Notes: a model not told the origin generated them from the letters alone. Counted from the stretch's first letter, positions 25,120 through 34,602 are shown. The stretch is 64,000 bases of DNA from Obesumbacterium proteus (GCF_001586165.1 NZ_CP014608.1:2418001-2482000); one strand, 5' to 3'. Program-made: numbers and translations.

Positions 25120-26143
25120 TAAGCATGCTCTCCGGCAACGATTTCCCGCAAAGCAGCAGCGTCAGTGACTCCAGTTCACTCCACACGGATTGACCGTAGT
25201 CTTGTTTGAGAACGACTTCAATGTGTGACAGCAATGCGACGGCCTGATGAAGCTGCTGAAGACTAAGAAGCTGTAACGCCTGAGTCATCGCTGGCCTACG
25301 GTTCTGCCAAACTTTGTGCTGATCAAACAGACTGCGCAGTGGGGTATGGCTCATCTGGCTTTTTAGCGTCATCAGCAGCAAAACTTCCCGTTGGACGGTG
25401 CGCAGTAAGATCACGGGCTCCATGTCTTCTTGGCGTAGCTGCTGCAAAATATGCCATGCACGTTTGCTTTTACCGGCAAGAATCGCATCTACCCAGTGGA
25501 ACGGCGAAAAATGGGCCGCATCGCTAACGGCTTCCTCAACGCGAGGTAGCGTTAATTTTCCGTCTGGATAGAGCAATGAAAGACGTTCTAATGCCTGAGA
25601 AAGCGCCAATAAATTGCCTTCATAGCAGTAACAAATCAGCTGGTTGGCTGCTTCGTCTAACTGCAAATTCCTCTGCTTGGCTCGGGTCGCAACCCAGCGC
25701 GGTAGCTGAGCCTGCTCTGGCGTTTGGCAACTGACCATAACCGCATTTTGGCTCAGTGTTTTAAACCATCCGGCATTTTCTTGTGCTTTGGTTGGCTTAT
25801 TACCACGGATAATCAGTAACAGGTCGGAATGCAGCAAGGTAGATAGCTTAGTCAGCTGTTCGCCGATTGCGGCATTAGCGCCGTTTTCTGGCAACGTCAG
25901 AGAGATAATTTGGCGGCTGGCAAACAGGCTCATGGCCTGAGAAAGGCTAAAGATACTCTCCCAATCGGTATGAGCATCGAGAGTAAAGGTGAAATATTCA
26001 GTAAAGCCATGCTCCTGCGCCTGTTGGCGGATAAGATCAAGGCTTTCCTGTAAGAGCAACGGTTCGTTGCCCATAACTAAATAACAAGCGCGCAGCCCCT
26101 CACGGAGCTGCGCGGCAAGTTGCTCAGGATAAACGCGAGTCAT
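25109..26143 (-). CDS. holA: DNA polymerase III subunit delta
   Basis: A 344-residue clamp-loader subunit that opens the beta sliding clamp. N-terminus (YPEQLAAQLREGLRACYLVM) and the AAA-like fold without a functional Walker motif match E. coli HolA, which is 343 residues. The ATG overlaps the lptE stop by 4 nt and nadD overlaps its end. Confidence 0.97.
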   Translation of the reverse strand: MTRVYPEQLAAQLREGLRACYLVMGNEPLLLQESLDLIRQQAQEHGFTEYFTFTLDAHTDWESIFSLSQAMSLFASRQIISLTLPENGANAAIGEQLTKLSTLLHSDLLLIIRGNKPTKAQENAGWFKTLSQNAVMVSCQTPEQAQLPRWVATRAKQRNLQLDEAANQLICYCYEGNLLALSQALERLSLLYPDGKLTLPRVEEAVSDAAHFSPFHWVDAILAGKSKRAWHILQQLRQEDMEPVILLRTVQREVLLLMTLKSQMSHTPLRSLFDQHKVWQNRRPAMTQALQLLSLQQLHQAVALLSHIEVVLKQDYGQSVWSELESLTLLLCGKSLPESMLNAE

Positions 26144-26877
26144 TGTGCGCTAATACTGCCTGTAGATTTAATCGCGGTGGTTGGCACAGTGGCACCGGTG
26201 TTGACTGAGTTAAAGTCATTGGCGCTTTGCACTTTTGGCGCAGCCACTTCTGCATTCATACGGTTGTCGTTGTTTTGCAACTCGGCAGCATGAACAGAAA
26301 GCAGTTTACGAACCAGCTGTTGTGCCGCCTGATCGCGCATTTCTTGACGGATCATCTCCTGCTCGGCATCTTTCGCCAGCGCAGTTAATGGGTTGTCGAA
26401 GAATGAACGATAAACACGCACGGTCAATGGATACAGATCGTGTCCACGCACCAATACCTGCGCATTCACATTCAGCACCATCTGGTATTCAGCCGTTTTA
26501 CCATCTTTAAAGATCGACACGGTTTCTTTGGACTCGCCGCTGCCAACGATACGCAGTGAAGGCAGTTTATCTGAACCATCAGCCGGTTTTGCTGCCGTCG
26601 CAGAATTATCCACGATGCTGGTGCTGCTGGTTGTTGTAGCGTCCGCTGTTTTCGAGTCGTCAGCTTTAGGATCGACGATAGTAATACCGCTTAGGCGGAG
26701 CTGTTCACGAATAGAACGTGACAGTGGGCCATACGGGTCGCTAGTGTCAAACGTGATTTTCTGGAATTCGGTTGGCACCGACGTGTTGCCACGCAGATGG
26801 AAACCACAGCCAGCGGTAAGCACCGCCAGCCCCAGAACAGCAACTTTTAACAACGACGTCATAGTACGATGTCGCAC
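26140..26877 (-). CDS. lptE: LPS-assembly lipoprotein LptE
   Basis: A 245-residue outer-membrane lipoprotein that plugs the LptD barrel and helps place lipopolysaccharide in the outer leaflet. The lipobox LTAGC is followed by GFHLRGN. The start is GTG at 26877, supported by GAGGAGG 5 nt upstream; the ATG at 26862 is weaker. E. coli LptE has 193 residues. Most of the extra length is a Ser/Thr/Asp/Ala-rich insertion at about residues 70-110 plus a longer C-terminal tail. It lies 14 nt after leuS. Confidence 0.95.
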   Translation of the reverse strand: MRHRTMTSLLKVAVLGLAVLTAGCGFHLRGNTSVPTEFQKITFDTSDPYGPLSRSIREQLRLSGITIVDPKADDSKTADATTTSSTSIVDNSATAAKPADGSDKLPSLRIVGSGESKETVSIFKDGKTAEYQMVLNVNAQVLVRGHDLYPLTVRVYRSFFDNPLTALAKDAEQEMIRQEMRDQAAQQLVRKLLSVHAAELQNNDNRMNAEVAAPKVQSANDFNSVNTGATVPTTAIKSTGSISAQ

Positions 26878-26891
26878 AATTCCTCCTCGGC

Positions 26892-29474
26892 TCAACCTAC
26901 AACTAGGTTCAGCAGTTTACCCGGAACGTAAATCACTTTACGAATGGTCACGCCGTCGAGATATTTGGCGACCTGAGCTTCTTGACCTGCAAGTTCGCGA
27001 ACCTGCTGTTCAGTGGCATCAGCCGCAACGGTGATCTTGCCACGGACTTTACCATTAACCTGAACCACGATCAGCTTAGAATCTTCTACCATCGCTTTTT
27101 CGTCGGCTTGTGGCCACGGAGCAACGTCGATATCGCCTTCGCCGCCCAACGCCGTCCACATTTCGAAGCTGGCGTGCGGGGTGAACGGATACAGCATACG
27201 AACCACGGCCAGCAGAGCTTCCTGCATCAGCGCACGGTCTTGCTCGCTCTCTTGTGGAGCACGAGCCAGCTTGTTCATCAGCTCCATAATCGCCGCGATA
27301 GCGGTGTTAAAGGTTTGACGACGGCCAATATCATCGCTGACTTTAGCAATGGTTTTATGCAGATCGCGACGCAGCGCTTTCTGATCTTCGTTCAGGCTAG
27401 CTGTGTTCAGTTCTGCGCATGCGCCTTTCTGTGCATGTTCGTAAACCAGTTTCCAAACACGTTTCAGGAAGCGGTTAGCACCTTCAACGCCTGATTCCTG
27501 CCATTCCAGCGTCATTTCAGCCGGAGAAGCGAACATCATGAACAGACGAACGGTATCTGCGCCGTAACGCTCAACCATGACCTGAGGGTCGATGCCGTTG
27601 TTTTTAGACTTGGACATTTTGCTCATGCCAGCATAAATAACTTCGCGGCCTTCGTTATCAACGGCTTTGGTGATGCGGCCTTTCTCATCGCGCTCAACGG
27701 TAACGTCAACAGGGGAAACCCAGTTACGCTCGCCGTTTACGCCGGTGTAATAGAAGGCATCAGCCAGCACCATGCCCTGACACAGCAGACGTTTAGCAGG
27801 CTCATCAGAGTTCACCAAACCAGCATCGCGCATCAGTTTATGGAAGAAGCGGAAGTACATCAGATGCATGATGGCATGTTCGATACCACCAACATACTGA
27901 TCAACCGGCAGCCAGTAGTTAGCGGCTTCTGGATTCAGCATGCCTTCATTGTACTGAGGGCAGGTGTAGCGTGCGTAATACCATGAAGATTCCATAAAGG
28001 TATCAAAGGTATCCGTTTCACGCAGCGCTGGTTGGCCGTTGACAGTGGTTTTTGCCCAGTTTGGATCGGCTTTGATTGGGCTTGTGATCCCATCCATTAC
28101 CACATCTTCAGGCAGAATAACCGGCAGCTGATCTTCTGGCGTTGGAATGACGCTACCGTCTTCCAGAGTGACCATTGGGATTGGTGCGCCCCAGTAACGC
28201 TGACGAGAAACACCCCAGTCGCGCAGACGATAGTTCACTTTACGCTCACCAACGCCTTTCTCGACCAGTTTGTCAGCGATGGCGTTAAAGCCAGCTTCGT
28301 GGCTCAGGCCGTCAAATTCACCGGAATTGAACAGCGCGCCTTTATCGGTCATAGCTTCTGCCTGAACGTCAGGCTCGCTACCGTCCAGATTCAGGATAAC
28401 AGGCTTAATCTGTAAACCGTATTTGGTGGCGAACTCCCAGTCACGCTGATCGTGAGCAGGAACGGCCATTACGGCACCGGTGCCGTATTCCATCAGAACG
28501 AAGTTTGCTACCCAAACAGGCAGTTTTTCGCCCGTCAGTGGGTGAATCGCAAACAGGCCGGTGGCCATGCCTTTTTTCTCCATGGTCGCCATTTCTGCTT
28601 CGGCAACTTTGGTATTACGGCATTCGTCGATGAATTGAACCAGTTCAGGGTTGTTAACCGCACCAAGCTGAGCCAGAGGATGACCCGCAGCGACGGCAAC
28701 GTAAGTTGCACCCATGAAGGTATCTGGACGCGTTGTATAAACGGTCACTTTCTCATCGCTGTCTGCGACGTCGAAAGTAATTTCAACGCCTTCAGAACGG
28801 CCAATCCAGTTACGCTGCATGGTTTTGACCTGCTCAGGCCAGTTTTCCAGCGTATCCAGATCGTTTAGCAGTTGGTCTGCATAAGCGGTGATTTTAATGA
28901 ACCACTGAGGGATTTCTTTACGTTCGACTTTGGTGTCGCAACGCCAGCAGCATCCATCAATAACCTGTTCGTTAGCCAGTACGGTCTGGTCATTCGGGCA
29001 CCAGTTAACGGCTGAGGTTTTCTTATAAACCATGCCTTTTTCGTACAGCTTAGTGAAGAACCACTGTTCCCAACGATAGTAATCAGGATCGCAGGTCGCG
29101 ATTTCACGGCTCCAATCGTAGCCGAAGCCCAGCAGTTTAAGCTGGTTCTTCATGTATTCGATGTTGTCGTAAGTCCACGGAGCAGGTGCTGTTTTATTCT
29201 TAACCGCAGCGCCTTCTGCTGGCAGACCGAATGCATCCCAACCGATTGGTTGGAGAACGTTTTTACCCAGCATGCGTTGGTAGCGGGAAATCACATCACC
29301 GATAGTGTAGTTACGCACGTGACCCATGTGGAGTCGGCCGGATGGATACGGGAGCATAGAGAGGCAGTAATATTTCTCTTTACTTGCATCTTCGGTAACC
29401 TGGAAGGTTTTCTTTTCATCCCAATGGCGCTGGACGTGTGATTCTATGTCCTCTGGACGATATTGCTCTTGCAT
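26892..29474 (-). CDS. leuS: Leucyl-tRNA synthetase
   Basis: An 860-residue class I synthetase, equal to the E. coli length. The HIGH-type motif is YPSGRLHMGHVRNY (near residue 42-55) and the KMSKS motif is MSKMSKSKNNG (near 617-627); the CP1 editing domain lies between. It charges tRNA-Leu, one of which (leuW) is coded in this window. It heads the leuS-lptE-holA-nadD run. Confidence 0.99.
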   Translation of the reverse strand: MQEQYRPEDIESHVQRHWDEKKTFQVTEDASKEKYYCLSMLPYPSGRLHMGHVRNYTIGDVISRYQRMLGKNVLQPIGWDAFGLPAEGAAVKNKTAPAPWTYDNIEYMKNQLKLLGFGYDWSREIATCDPDYYRWEQWFFTKLYEKGMVYKKTSAVNWCPNDQTVLANEQVIDGCCWRCDTKVERKEIPQWFIKITAYADQLLNDLDTLENWPEQVKTMQRNWIGRSEGVEITFDVADSDEKVTVYTTRPDTFMGATYVAVAAGHPLAQLGAVNNPELVQFIDECRNTKVAEAEMATMEKKGMATGLFAIHPLTGEKLPVWVANFVLMEYGTGAVMAVPAHDQRDWEFATKYGLQIKPVILNLDGSEPDVQAEAMTDKGALFNSGEFDGLSHEAGFNAIADKLVEKGVGERKVNYRLRDWGVSRQRYWGAPIPMVTLEDGSVIPTPEDQLPVILPEDVVMDGITSPIKADPNWAKTTVNGQPALRETDTFDTFMESSWYYARYTCPQYNEGMLNPEAANYWLPVDQYVGGIEHAIMHLMYFRFFHKLMRDAGLVNSDEPAKRLLCQGMVLADAFYYTGVNGERNWVSPVDVTVERDEKGRITKAVDNEGREVIYAGMSKMSKSKNNGIDPQVMVERYGADTVRLFMMFASPAEMTLEWQESGVEGANRFLKRVWKLVYEHAQKGACAELNTASLNEDQKALRRDLHKTIAKVSDDIGRRQTFNTAIAAIMELMNKLARAPQESEQDRALMQEALLAVVRMLYPFTPHASFEMWTALGGEGDIDVAPWPQADEKAMVEDSKLIVVQVNGKVRGKITVAADATEQQVRELAGQEAQVAKYLDGVTIRKVIYVPGKLLNLVVG

Positions 29475-29826
29475 GGCAGCTGGGGGTCCTGTTGGTTAAA
29501 AACAGCAATACCTCTTTTCTTTCGGGTCAGCGCTGTTGGCTGTTACCGAAAGACGTTGGGTATACGACTGTGATCTTTTAAAAAACGTTTTTTTATGAAG
29601 TTTGGCTTTAGTACCGATCGCCATAGAATAGCCGATAAGCGCGGCGTGCAACAACCAAGAAGCGTCAACAAGAGGGCAATTCTTTGTGATTAAGGACAAA
29701 AGCGTTGCGTTGCGATGCCGATCACAGCCTAAACATCGTAGAGACTCAGGTATTTACGTCTAAAATGATTGTAGGTTAGGTTAGGGGTACGAATCAGATC
29801 ACATTCACGTCACGCGGAGGTTTGGT
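29475..29826. other. Divergent promoter region between leuS and ybeL
   Basis: A 352-bp gap between divergent genes. It contains AT-rich stretches that could hold both promoters and a purine-rich ribosome site (GGAGG at 29816-29820) for ybeL. The short open frame on the minus strand at 29496-29699 lacks a ribosome site and similarity. I see no attenuator for leuS. Confidence 0.5.
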
Positions 29827-30309
29827 ATGAACAAGGTTGCTCAGTATTACCGTCAATGGGTCGCGGCATTAACCGAACGATTAAAAAACGGTGAGCGTGA
29901 CATTGATGCGCTGATTGAGAGCGCTGAAAAGCACTTAAACAAAGCTGAAGATCTCACGCATGATGAAGTTGAGCAGATTAAACTCGCCGTGCGGCGCGAT
30001 CTGGAGGAGTTCGCCCGTAGCTACGAAGAAAGCAAAGACGAGCTGACCGATAGCGTATTTATGCGCGTCATCAAAGAAAGTTTATGGCAGGAACTCGCCG
30101 ATATTACCGATAAAACTCAGCTCGAATGGCGTGAAGTCTTCAAAGACGTCAGCCATCATGGCGTTTATCACAGCGGGGAAGTGGTTGGGCTTGGACATCT
30201 CGTCTGCGAAAAATGTCACTACACGCTTGATTTCTATACCCCTGAAGTTTTGCCGCTGTGCCCAAAATGCGGCCATGATCAGTTCCACCGTAAGCCGTTC
30301 CAGCCTTAA
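29827..30309 (+). CDS. ybeL: YbeL zinc-ribbon protein
   Basis: A 160-residue cytoplasmic protein of the DUF1451 family. Residues 1-110 are helical and rich in charged residues; the C-terminal third carries four cysteines in two pairs (CEKCHYTL and CPKCGHDQF) that form a zinc ribbon. E. coli YbeL has the same build and position; its function is unknown. A strong GGAGG precedes the ATG. Confidence 0.9.
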   Translation: MNKVAQYYRQWVAALTERLKNGERDIDALIESAEKHLNKAEDLTHDEVEQIKLAVRRDLEEFARSYEESKDELTDSVFMRVIKESLWQELADITDKTQLEWREVFKDVSHHGVYHSGEVVGLGHLVCEKCHYTLDFYTPEVLPLCPKCGHDQFHRKPFQP

Positions 30310-30320
30310 ACTCTGGGAAA

Positions 30321-30348
30321 CGTCATCCCCATTTTTCTGGGGATGACG
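30321..30348. terminator. Hairpin shared by ybeL and the rihA-like gene
   Basis: Eleven-bp perfect stem CGTCATCCCCA / TGGGGATGACG with a 6-nt loop between two converging genes. No T-run on either side, so termination would need Rho or act as an mRNA 3' stabiliser. Confidence 0.55.
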
Positions 30349-30360
30349 AATAGCCAAACA

Positions 30361-31293
30361 TCAATACAGAGAAACTCGCTCCATCAAAAGTTTCACAAAC
30401 CCTTCTCGATCGACGTTGAGCAATACTTCGGTATTGGGCGTGTTCCCAGTTAGGTTATAGACGTCTGCCACGGTCATGCCCGTGGTGTATTTCCCCTGTG
30501 TTTCTACGCCAACCCAGTAGTGTGCCGAGGTAAATAATTCAGGTTTAAGCAGCCATGCCACGACGCAAGGATCGTGCATCGCTGCGCCCGGCAGTTTACG
30601 TGGCCCGCTAAGATAGAGCGGTAGATAGAAATCAAGCATCTCGGCCACGGCCTTCGCCACCGGATTATTTATCGCGCGAATTTGTTCGACTTCATCCGCC
30701 ATCACTAACGCCTGATGGGTCATATTTAGCCCAGCCATCACTAGCGGCACGCCTGATTGCATCACAATTTCAGCGGCTTCAGGGTCAACGATGATATTGA
30801 ATTCTGCCGCCGGAGTGGCGTTACCGCCGTCGATGCCGCCGCCCATAAAGACGATGCGTGAAATCTTGGCTTTCAGCTCCGAGTACTGTGATAGCAATAG
30901 CGCGGCGTTGGTCATTGGTCCTGTGACCACTAGCGTTATCGGCGTATCTGATTCGCGAAGAATTTTTGCCATCAGTTCAACGGCATTGAGTGGATGAGGC
31001 TGAATGGTGGCGGTTGGGAGCTTGGTGGTTCCCATTCCTGTTTCGCCATGCACGTGGTCAGCAATCATTAATTTGCGCATCAGCGGCTGGTGCGCGCCGC
31101 CTGCGACAGGAATATCGGTGCGCTGCATGAGCGTGAGTAAACCCAGCGCGTTGTGCAGCGTTTTCTCCGGAGTCTGATTGCCCGCTGAGGTGGTGACGGC
31201 TTTGATATCCAGCTCTGGCGAATGTAAGGCCATCGCCAGTGCAATCGCATCGTCAAGGCCCGGATCGCAGTCAAAAATGATAGGGGTTGGCAT
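30361..31293 (-). CDS. Nucleoside hydrolase, RihA-like paralogue
   Basis: A 310-residue inosine-uridine hydrolase family enzyme that cleaves ribonucleosides to base and ribose. The calcium/ribose-binding N-terminus reads DCDPGLDDA (residues 9-17), and GAAMHDPCVVAWLL near 240 supplies the conserved His and Asp. It is similar throughout to the next upstream gene, which is the closer match to E. coli RihA, so the two arose by tandem duplication or were brought together. A 14-bp gap separates them, implying one transcript. Substrate preference may differ. Confidence 0.88.
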   Translation of the reverse strand: MPTPIIFDCDPGLDDAIALAMALHSPELDIKAVTTSAGNQTPEKTLHNALGLLTLMQRTDIPVAGGAHQPLMRKLMIADHVHGETGMGTTKLPTATIQPHPLNAVELMAKILRESDTPITLVVTGPMTNAALLLSQYSELKAKISRIVFMGGGIDGGNATPAAEFNIIVDPEAAEIVMQSGVPLVMAGLNMTHQALVMADEVEQIRAINNPVAKAVAEMLDFYLPLYLSGPRKLPGAAMHDPCVVAWLLKPELFTSAHYWVGVETQGKYTTGMTVADVYNLTGNTPNTEVLLNVDREGFVKLLMERVSLY

Positions 31294-31307
31294 CGGTTTT
31301 TCCTCCG

Positions 31308-32255
31308 TTAGCGCAGATTGGCGTAGGCGGTGCCGACGCGTTCAACCAGTAAATCGACGAATGCCTGACGATCGATATCCATCATCACAGTGGTATTCGG
31401 AGCGTTGTTGGTCAGGCCGTAGTAATCCACTACGGTCATCCCTTGTGTGTATTTACCTTGCGTTTCAACACCGACCCAGCGTTCAACACAGGTAAACATC
31501 GATGGCTTAATCAACCATGCGATAGTGCAAGGATCGTGTAGCGGAGCGCCCTGGAATCCCCATTTTTCCTGTTTGTGATATTCCATGAAGAAATCCAGCA
31601 GGTCAGCGACTACCGCGGAGACGGGATTACCCAACTGACGGAAACGTTCAATATCTTCGCTCATGATTTGGGCTCGATGGGTGACATCAAGTCCGGCCAT
31701 AACCATCGGTAGCCCTGATTGGAATACGATTTCAGCCGCTTCAGGATCGACATAAATATTAAACTCGGCGGCTGGCGTCCAGTTGCCGAGCCCAGCAGCA
31801 CCGCCCATGATCACGATACGCGCAATTTTAGGCTGTAATTCGGCATGTGAGGTGAGGAGTAATGCAATATTGGTGAGTGGCCCGGTCGCAACAATCGTCA
31901 CCGGCTCTGTGCTCTCACGCAGGGTTTTGGCGATAAGCTCAACGGCATGGCATTGTTGTGGTGCGAAGTTGGGTTCTGGAAGTTCAGGACCGTCTAAACC
32001 ACTTTTACCATGCACGTTATCGGCGATGATCAGCTCGCGCATCAGAGGTTTCACTGCGCCGCCAGCCACTGGAATATCGCTTCTTTGCAGCAGGGTTAAA
32101 ATGCGCAGAGCATTGCGCAGCGTTTTCTCTGGCGTTTGGTTGCCTGCTGAGGTGGTAACGGCTTTGAGTTCGAGCTCTGGTGAGGCAAGGGCAAGGATGA
32201 GCGCAATAGCGTCATCATGGCCGGGATCGCAATCAAGGATAATAGGTAAAGGCAT
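31308..32255 (-). CDS. rihA: Pyrimidine-specific ribonucleoside hydrolase RihA
   Basis: A 315-residue hydrolase of cytidine and uridine (E. coli RihA is 311). Motifs are DCDPGHDDA (8-16), AEFNIYVDPEAAEIVFQSG near 160, and GAPLHDPCTIAWL near 240 with the catalytic His. Residue-by-residue similarity to E. coli RihA is much higher than for the downstream copy. It is the first gene of the two-gene unit; a ~14-bp tandem repeat lies in its promoter region. Confidence 0.94.
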   Translation of the reverse strand: MPLPIILDCDPGHDDAIALILALASPELELKAVTTSAGNQTPEKTLRNALRILTLLQRSDIPVAGGAVKPLMRELIIADNVHGKSGLDGPELPEPNFAPQQCHAVELIAKTLRESTEPVTIVATGPLTNIALLLTSHAELQPKIARIVIMGGAAGLGNWTPAAEFNIYVDPEAAEIVFQSGLPMVMAGLDVTHRAQIMSEDIERFRQLGNPVSAVVADLLDFFMEYHKQEKWGFQGAPLHDPCTIAWLIKPSMFTCVERWVGVETQGKYTQGMTVVDYYGLTNNAPNTTVMMDIDRQAFVDLLVERVGTAYANLR

Positions 32256-32300
32256 TCGAGAAGACTCCTGTCATCAGCTGGTTTTATTGTTTGAGCTTTT

Positions 32301-32361
32301 TTGTTTGAAGATGATCGTTTGACGATGATTGTTGAAAATGGTTGTTTGAAAATTATTGTGT
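32301..32361. repeat. Degenerate ~14-bp tandem repeat upstream of rihA
   Basis: Four to five units follow one another: TTGTTTGAAGATGA, TCGTTTGACGATGA, TTGTTGAAAATGG, TTGTTTGAAAATTA and the start of a fifth, TTGTGTGA. Each has the core GTTTGA or a one-base variant. The array lies about 45 bp upstream of the rihA start codon. Confidence 0.7.
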
Positions 32362-32421
32362 GACCAGCTTAACGCGCAGAAGAAATTTGGAATAGAAATG
32401 TGAGTGGAAAGCGTGAGGTAA

Positions 32422-32454
32422 TGCGCAATCCCACGAGATTGTGGGAATTGCGCA
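32422..32454 (-). terminator. Long hairpin after gltL
   Basis: Near-perfect stem TGCGCAATTCCCAC / GTGGGATTGCGCA with a 6-nt loop, 9 bp beyond the gltL stop. No T-run follows, so it may be a 3' protective structure or a Rho-assisted end. Confidence 0.55.
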
Positions 32455-32462
32455 CGAAAACA

Positions 32463-33188
32463 TTAATGAATGATTTTTGCGAGGAAATCTTTGGCGCGAT
32501 CGGATTCTGGATTATTGAAAAAGTCGTCTTTATTGCGATCTTCCACAATTTTACCTTCATCCATAAAGATCACACGGTTGGCCACTTTACGCGCAAAGCC
32601 CATTTCATGTGTTACCACCATCATGGTCATGCCTTCTTTTGCCAGCTCAACCATAACATCCAGCACTTCGTTGATCATTTCAGGATCGAGCGCCGAGGTG
32701 GGTTCATCAAACAGCATCGCGACAGGATCCATACACAACGCACGAGCAATCGCCACGCGCTGTTGTTGCCCACCAGAAAGCTGGCTAGGGAATTTATCAG
32801 CATGAGAGCTAAGCCCTACGCGCTCCAGCAATTTTAGCCCTTTGCTTTTTGCCGCTGATTTTTCACGGCCTAGCACTTTCACCTGGGCTAGCGTGAGGTT
32901 TTCGATAATCGACAAATGTGGAAACAGTTCAAAGTGCTGAAAAACCATACCCACTTTCGAGCGTAGCTTGGCTAAATCCGTGCGTTTATCGTTAACCTGA
33001 ATTCCGTTCACTGTGATCTCGCCTTTTTGAATCGGCTCCAGACCATTAACGGTTTTTATCAGCGTTGATTTACCTGAACCAGAAGGGCCGCATACCACCA
33101 CCACTTCGCCTTTTTTCACTTCCGTGGAGCAGTCTGCCAGCACCTGAAAGTGACCATACCACTTAGAAACATTTTTCAGGGAAATCAT
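32463..33188 (-). CDS. gltL: Glutamate/aspartate ABC transporter ATPase
   Basis: A 241-residue ATPase of the polar amino-acid importer family. Walker A is GPSGSGKST (near 34-42), signature LSGGQQQR (near 135) and Walker B AMLFDEPTSALD. It powers GltJK-mediated uptake of glutamate and aspartate bound by GltI. The ATG at 33188 shares its A with the gltK stop (TGATG). Confidence 0.98.
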   Translation of the reverse strand: MISLKNVSKWYGHFQVLADCSTEVKKGEVVVVCGPSGSGKSTLIKTVNGLEPIQKGEITVNGIQVNDKRTDLAKLRSKVGMVFQHFELFPHLSIIENLTLAQVKVLGREKSAAKSKGLKLLERVGLSSHADKFPSQLSGGQQQRVAIARALCMDPVAMLFDEPTSALDPEMINEVLDVMVELAKEGMTMMVVTHEMGFARKVANRVIFMDEGKIVEDRNKDDFFNNPESDRAKDFLAKIIH

Positions 33189-33862
33189 CAAACAGTCCTT
33201 TTTTTCAAGTAATTAACCAGCGCCGAAGCGGCTAGGCTGATAATAAAATAGACAAAACCGGCAAACAGAATCATTTCTACCTGCGTTCCATCACGTTCCC
33301 CAATGGTTGACGCGGTGCGGAAGAAATCGGCCAAGCTGAGCACGTACACCAGTGAAGTATCTTGAAAGAGTACAATTCCCTGAGTGAGCAGCAGCGGCAC
33401 CATGGCGCGGAACGCCTGAGGCAGGATCACCAAACGCATCGATTGCCAGTGGGTCATGCCTAACGCCAGTGACGCGCCGGACTGCCCCTTGGACACGCTT
33501 TGGATGCCCGCACGAATGATTTCTGAGTAATAGGCGGCTTCGAATAGAGAAAACGCTACCATGGCTGAGATAAGCCGAATATCGTTTTTTGGTGATAGGC
33601 CTAGAACTTGTTGTAATAAGCTTGGAACAACAAGATAGAACCAAAGTAAAACCATCACCAACGGTACGGAGCGGAACAGGTTGACGTAGAGCGTGGCAAA
33701 CCAGCTAATCGGTTTGAACGACGATAAACGCATGACGGCTAAAACCGTGCCCCAGATAATGCCAAAGACCACGGTGATGACCGTAATTTTTAGCGTAATG
33801 ACCATCCCATTCATCAGATAGGGCAGGCTGGGAACAATAGAACTCCAATCAAATTCGTACAT
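33188..33862 (-). CDS. gltK: Glutamate/aspartate ABC transporter permease GltK
   Basis: A 224-residue inner-membrane permease with about five helices and the amino-acid permease loop (SKGQSGASLALGMTHWQ near 125-142) that contacts the ATPase. It overlaps gltJ and gltL by one base on each side. It forms the channel with GltJ. Confidence 0.97.
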   Translation of the reverse strand: MYEFDWSSIVPSLPYLMNGMVITLKITVITVVFGIIWGTVLAVMRLSSFKPISWFATLYVNLFRSVPLVMVLLWFYLVVPSLLQQVLGLSPKNDIRLISAMVAFSLFEAAYYSEIIRAGIQSVSKGQSGASLALGMTHWQSMRLVILPQAFRAMVPLLLTQGIVLFQDTSLVYVLSLADFFRTASTIGERDGTQVEMILFAGFVYFIISLAASALVNYLKKRTV

Positions 33863-34602
33863 TATTTGCTCCCCATATTCCCTGGTAGCTGAATCTTGCG
33901 CTCGACGAAGTGCATGATCAGCATGATCACCGCGTTGATGGCAATGTAGGCCAGCGTGATGGCGGTAAAGGATTCGTAGGCATGAGCAGAATAATCGAGC
34001 AGCTTGCCTGCCTGAGCCGCCATGTCGACCAGCCCAATGGTTGATGCAATAGCCGAGTTCTTAACTAAGTTAAGCATTTCGGAAGTCATTGGTGGAACGA
34101 TCACGCGATAGGCGTTAGGCAGCAAGACATAACGGTAGGTTTGCGGCAGCGTTAGCCCCATAGCTAAACCGGCGCTTTTTTGCCCGCGTGGCAGCGATTG
34201 AATGCCTGAGCGTACCTGTTCACACACGCGTGCAGCGGTGAATAATCCCAAACATAGCATTGATGAAACGAAGAACTGGATGTTGGGATCGAGTTCGCTC
34301 TTAAACCACATGCCGATATCGGCGGGCAATAATTCGGGTATCACCAGATACCACGTAAAGAATTGCACGATCAGCGGAACGTTGCGGAAAAGCTCGACGT
34401 AACACATGCCGAGGCTTGAGAGAAAACGGTTAGGGACGGTGCGTAGGATACCGAAAATAGATCCGACGAAAAACGCGATGATCCAAGCGCAGATAGACAG
34501 GGCTACCGTGACCTGAAAACCAGACCAGATCCACCCCAGATACGTTGTGTTGCCGAAAGGTGCCTGTTGCAAAAAGATGCCCCAGTTCCAGTCAATAGAC
34601 AT
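33862..34602 (-). CDS. gltJ: Glutamate/aspartate ABC transporter permease GltJ
   Basis: A 246-residue inner-membrane permease matching E. coli GltJ in length and N-terminus (MSIDWNWGIFLQQAP). The ATPase-contact loop is LPRGQKSAGLAMGLTLPQ near 137-154. It is separated from gltI by a 259-bp spacer with a terminator, so permease and ATPase are expressed at a lower level than the binding protein, as is usual for this operon. Confidence 0.97.
   Translation of the reverse strand: MSIDWNWGIFLQQAPFGNTTYLGWIWSGFQVTVALSICAWIIAFFVGSIFGILRTVPNRFLSSLGMCYVELFRNVPLIVQFFTWYLVIPELLPADIGMWFKSELDPNIQFFVSSMLCLGLFTAARVCEQVRSGIQSLPRGQKSAGLAMGLTLPQTYRYVLLPNAYRVIVPPMTSEMLNLVKNSAIASTIGLVDMAAQAGKLLDYSAHAYESFTAITLAYIAINAVIMLIMHFVERKIQLPGNMGSK

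Noticed and set aside
29496..29699. 67-residue open frame upstream of leuS
   Set aside because: No ribosome site, no recognisable motif, and it fills the leuS promoter region.
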